Source: Actinomadura sp. KC06 (GTDB lineage: Bacteria; Actinomycetota; Actinomycetes; Streptosporangiales; Streptosporangiaceae). From it: a stretch of DNA of 64,000 nt. This document shows positions 61,225 through 64,000 of the stretch, piece after piece. Position numbers and translations under genes: made by a program. Numbering within the stretch: position 1 is the stretch's first letter; each line of letters starts with the position of its first letter. The notes under the pieces are model-generated. The model was given only the letters and a program-made list of their open reading frames with translations. It was not told where the DNA came from and did not search any database. The stretch covers positions 1 to 64,000 of the forward strand of contig NZ_SMKT01000031.1 of NCBI RefSeq assembly GCF_004348735.1, written 5' to 3'.

Positions 61225-64000
61225 TCAGTCGATCAGGTGCCGGAGCGCCCTGATCATGAGTACCCGCTGGTCGGCGGCCTGCTCGATGCCGAATCCGAGC
61301 AGGACGGTGTCCCTGGTCGCGACCGCCGAGACGGAGTCGATCTGGGCCTGGGAACGGGTGAACTCGGCGCCGTTTCCGGGGCTTCCGGTCGGGGCGCCCT
61401 GGACGGTCCAGGCGCCGAGGCCGGTCTCGAAGCCCTCGGCGTCGGGCTGGCCACCGGACATGGTGAGCCGGGTGTCGTCGATGAACAGTCCGGTTCCTCC
61501 GGAGCCGGGGTCGCTGACGTAGGAGATGGACACCTCGACCTTCTTGCCCGCGTACGCGGACAGGTCGTACGCGACCGGAACCCAGCCGTTGGAGTTGCCG
61601 GTGATGGCGTTCCAGCTGCCGGACGATCCGGTGTTGCCGCAGGGGTTGCCCCTGGTCAGGTAGTGGCCGAGGAATGGGTGCATGTCGAGGAGGTAACCCT
61701 GCTCGCACTGCTCAGGGACGGTCGTGGTCGACCGGCCGTTCTTGTCGGGCAGCGTGGTCCAGTCCTCCGTACCGGCGGTGTGCGCCTCGACGATGATGTT
61801 GTCGAAGCCCGTCTCGGTGCTGTAGGAGAGCTGGGCCTGCAGGGCCGGCGCCTGCGCGGCGGTGACCGTGGACAGGTCGATCGTCCTGGTCAGGCGCCGG
61901 TAGAGGCCGTCCTGGTGCGGCCCGGCGACGTACCACTGGCCCTCGACGGGCTCGGTCGGCGCCGCCGCGCCGGTGTAGTCGCCGGCCTTCCAGCTGTTGA
62001 ACTGCGGGAAGTCCGCCTTGGGCAGGACGGTCGAGGTCACCTGGAAGCCGCCCGCCTCGTTCAGCGGGTTGGACGCGGGGCCCGCAAGCTTCGACGTGAC
62101 GCCGCCGTACGGCGATCCCGTCCCCGTGAACGCGGTCGGTGCGCCGACGCGCTGCCGGTCGTACGCGCCCAGGTAGTACTGGAAGAAGTCGTCCGACAGC
62201 AGTTCGCAGTCGTCGCGGAAATTGCTGGTGACGACGCAGGGACGTTCCGGGTGGCCCTTCAGCCCGTAGTAGATGCCGCCGCCGTTGAGGCGGCTGACGG
62301 GCCCGTAGTACCCGGTCGTCTCACCGGTGTGCAAGAGTTTCCCGCCCTCGTTCAGGTAGGAGCGGACGGACAGGAGCAGGTCCTTCGCCCGGTCCGCGAC
62401 CTGCGAGTCGGGCTGGTCGCCGAGGTAGGTCTTGATCGGGTCGTCTGCGGCGTCCTGGGTGAGCCGGTTGTCGCCGAGGTACCAGACGACGGCGTCGAAG
62501 TGCTTCAGCACGCCGAGGTCGTGCGGGACGCCGTCCTTGTCGATGTCCCAGATGAGCGGCTTGTGCTTGGCGGACTTGACGAGGTCGGCGTACTGCTGGG
62601 CGTAGCGGGGCTTGTTCGTCCCCGGCGGGTAGGTCGGGTTGACTCCGGTGTAGTCCTCGTCCGCGATGACCAGGACGTCTGCCTTTTGCTGGTCACGGAC
62701 GGTGTAGGTGAAGTGCTTGCTCTCGACCCGTTTCCAGCCCTTCCAACCGGTGAACCACACCTCGACCTTGTCGCCGGGCCGTTGCCTGATCTTGCCGCGG
62801 TACTCGGCGTAATAGGTGTCGTTCTCGTCCCCGAACCGTTCGCCGCCCCGCCATTCGCGCAGGTCGGCGCTGCGCTCGCGGCCGCCGTTGATCCGGTAGC
62901 GGAGCTCCTTGTGGCGCAGCGACCGGCGGATCACCGAGGCGACCTCCTGCGAGGTGCCGTAGGACGTGGTGAACCCGTCGGTCTCGAAGTCGGGTGCGGT
63001 GCGTCCGACGGCGGACACGGGCTCGTCCGGGGTCTTCGCGGACTTGGCGACCGAGAGCGCGAACGGGATGTTCTTCTGGAACTCCTTCTGGATGAGCGTC
63101 TCGTCGTCCGGGAACTCGAAGCCGCTGCCGCAGTCGCCCGGCTCCCACTCGTCGTCCGGGTCGGACCGCGCGGCCGACTCGCAGGTCGCCATCTCCGGCG
63201 TGATCGACAGGGCGCCGTAGACGTTGTCGGCCTGGCCGTCGGTGTCGCCGTTGGTGGTGTAGAGCTGGGCGCCCAGCTGGGGCGTGTAGCCGGGCACGGC
63301 CGGGTGGTCGATGTCGCCGAGCAGCGCGTTGTGGATCGCGTCGTCCGGGCTGCGGGTCAGGGTCTGCCAGCCCACGCCGTGCAGCAGCAGCTCCGCCGCC
63401 GAGTGGTAGTTGACCAGGTAGGCGGGACGGACCTTCTTGTAGAGGCCCATCTGCGCCTGGGTCTCGGGCTCGGAGCCCGGCGCCGTCCCGCGGTAGGTCT
63501 GGCTGGTGCGCAGGTTGGACGAGCCCTCGTTGTCGTAGCCCCACTTGTAGGGGAAGTTGCGGTTGAGGTCGATGCCGTCCTGGCCGGTGATCTGGCCGTC
63601 GCCGTCGTTGTCGCGGACGTTCTTGCGCCAGAGCCGGAAACCGTCCTGGAACGTCAGGTCGTAGCCGTCGACGTTGACGACCGGGACGAACCACATCTCG
63701 GTCGTGTCGACCAGCTTGGTGATCTCGGCGTTCTTGCCGTAGCCGTCCACGTAGTGGTGCAGCAGCCGGCGCACCATCTCCGGCGTGATCCACTCACGGG
63801 CGTGCTGGGCCGCCTGGTACACGACCACGGGCCGCTTGTGGGGCCGCAGGCTGTTCACGTCCTTGGTGACGCGGACGGCGGTGATCGGCCGGCCCTGGAC
63901 GGACTTCCCGATGTCCACGGCCTTCGCGATGGACGCGTTGGCGGCGGCGACGTTCAGCAGCTCCTCGCGGATGTTGCCGGGGCCGCTGTAGGGGCGGAAC
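61225..64000 (-). CDS. Secreted M14 zinc carboxypeptidase, 5' end outside window
   Basis: The frame is open to the window edge, so the N-terminus (signal and propeptide) is missing; at least 925 residues are visible. The M14 domain has the zinc ligands in [10 protein letters not shown] (H-x2-E), substrate-binding [13 protein letters not shown], the later zinc His in [14 protein letters not shown], and ITPEMAT with the catalytic Glu. Long C-terminal regions follow, including an immune-inhibitor-A/MAM-like jelly roll ([29 protein letters not shown]). Lysine/aspartate-rich middle parts suggest an extracellular protein. The ATG at 63918 lies inside the fold and is not the true start. Probably digests peptides outside the cell. 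Confidence 0.88.
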   Translation of the reverse strand, partial: FRPYSGPGNIREELLNVAAANASIAKAVDIGKSVQGRPITAVRVTKDVNSLRPHKRPVVVYQAAQHAREWITPEMVRRLLHHYVDGYGKNAEITKLVDTTEMWFVPVVNVDGYDLTFQDGFRLWRKNVRDNDGDGQITGQDGIDLNRNFPYKWGYDNEGSSNLRTSQTYRGTAPGSEPETQAQMGLYKKVRPAYLVNYHSAAELLLHGVGWQTLTRSPDDAIHNALLGDIDHPAVPGYTPQLGAQLYTTNGDTDGQADNVYGALSITPEMATCESAARSDPDDEWEPGDCGSGFEFPDDETLIQKEFQKNIPFALSVAKSAKTPDEPVSAVGRTAPDFETDGFTTSYGTSQEVASVIRRSLRHKELRYRINGGRERSADLREWRGGERFGDENDTYYAEYRGKIRQRPGDKVEVWFTGWKGWKRVESKHFTYTVRDQQKADVLVIADEDYTGVNPTYPPGTNKPRYAQQYADLVKSAKHKPLIWDIDKDGVPHDLGVLKHFDAVVWYLGDNRLTQDAADDPIKTYLGDQPDSQVADRAKDLLLSVRSYLNEGGKLLHTGETTGYYGPVSRLNGGGIYYGLKGHPERPCVVTSNFRDDCELLSDDFFQYYLGAYDRQRVGAPTAFTGTGSPYGGVTSKLAGPASNPLNEAGGFQVTSTVLPKADFPQFNSWKAGDYTGAAAPTEPVEGQWYVAGPHQDGLYRRLTRTIDLSTVTAAQAPALQAQLSYSTETGFDNIIVEAHTAGTEDWTTLPDKNGRSTTTVPEQCEQGYLLDMHPFLGHYLTRGNPCGNTGSSGSWNAITGNSNGWVPVAYDLSAYAGKKVEVSISYVSDPGSGGTGLFIDDTRLTMSGGQPDAEGFETGLGAWTVQGAPTGSPGNGAEFTRSQAQIDSVSAVATRDTVLLGFGIEQAADQRVLMIRALRHLID

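Overview
The window is about 70% G+C, uses many GTG starts, and codes densely on both strands with very short or overlapping gene junctions. This is the pattern of a high-GC filamentous actinomycete. The mix of families (a PF04672-type SAM methyltransferase, DUF2630 and DUF6158 proteins, F420/FMN luciferase-like oxidoreductases, a SigR-like sigma factor, SpoIIE and ANTAR regulators, a TagGH-like exporter) fits Streptosporangiales/Thermomonosporaceae such as Actinomadura; that placement is inference. I saw no tRNA, rRNA, CRISPR array, transposase, integrase or phage gene, so this looks like chromosomal backbone with accessory operons.

Layout. 1-9.5 kb: end of a membrane protein gene, a luciferase-like oxidoreductase fused to an SCP2 domain, a large LuxR (LAL-type) regulator, a methyltransferase, a long acyl-CoA dehydrogenase and a divergent IclR regulator. 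9.5-11.9 kb: GntR/ABC ATPase/permease operon with a probable self-operator. 11.98-17.4 kb: deoC, an aldehyde dehydrogenase, a truncated catalytically dead aldehyde dehydrogenase, a lysine-rich histone-like protein behind a hairpin that hides its ribosome binding site, DUF2630, and an F420-type oxidoreductase. 17.4-23 kb: argS, plsX, two small DUF4333-like exported proteins, an alpha/beta hydrolase and a DUF998 membrane protein. 23.3-26.4 kb: KamA radical SAM enzyme, MFS transporter and a broken regulator. 26.4-32 kb: AraC regulator, an IdeR/DtxR-type iron box, and a five-gene ferric-siderophore uptake operon (binding protein, siderophore-interacting reductase, two permeases, ATPase). 32-37 kb: PEBP protein and a carbohydrate ABC importer. 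37.1-38.9 kb: polysaccharide/teichoic-acid type ABC exporter. 39-42.6 kb: PAP2-diacylglycerol-kinase fusion, DUF6158, VanW, YceI. 42.6-47.8 kb: a tightly coupled six-gene glycan operon (epimerase, three glycosyltransferases, two orphan proteins). 47.9-52.6 kb: TetR/cupin pair with a palindromic operator, methyltransferase, ABC-F protein, DUF4429/SHOCT protein. 52.7-55.9 kb: two prolyl-tRNA synthetases of different structural classes, back to back. 56-64 kb: DUF6328 membrane protein, SpoIIE phosphatase, ANTAR regulator, CBS protein, SigR-like sigma factor, and the 3' part of a large secreted zinc carboxypeptidase.

Most interesting points: the divergent pair of ProRS genes; the six-gene glycan operon carrying two unrecognised proteins; a GC-rich palindromic repeat found at four loci, three of them at the 5' ends of transporter genes; four genes whose 3' ends including the stop codon are tandemly duplicated; the RBS-masking hairpin before the histone-like gene; and the paired active/dead aldehyde dehydrogenases after deoC.
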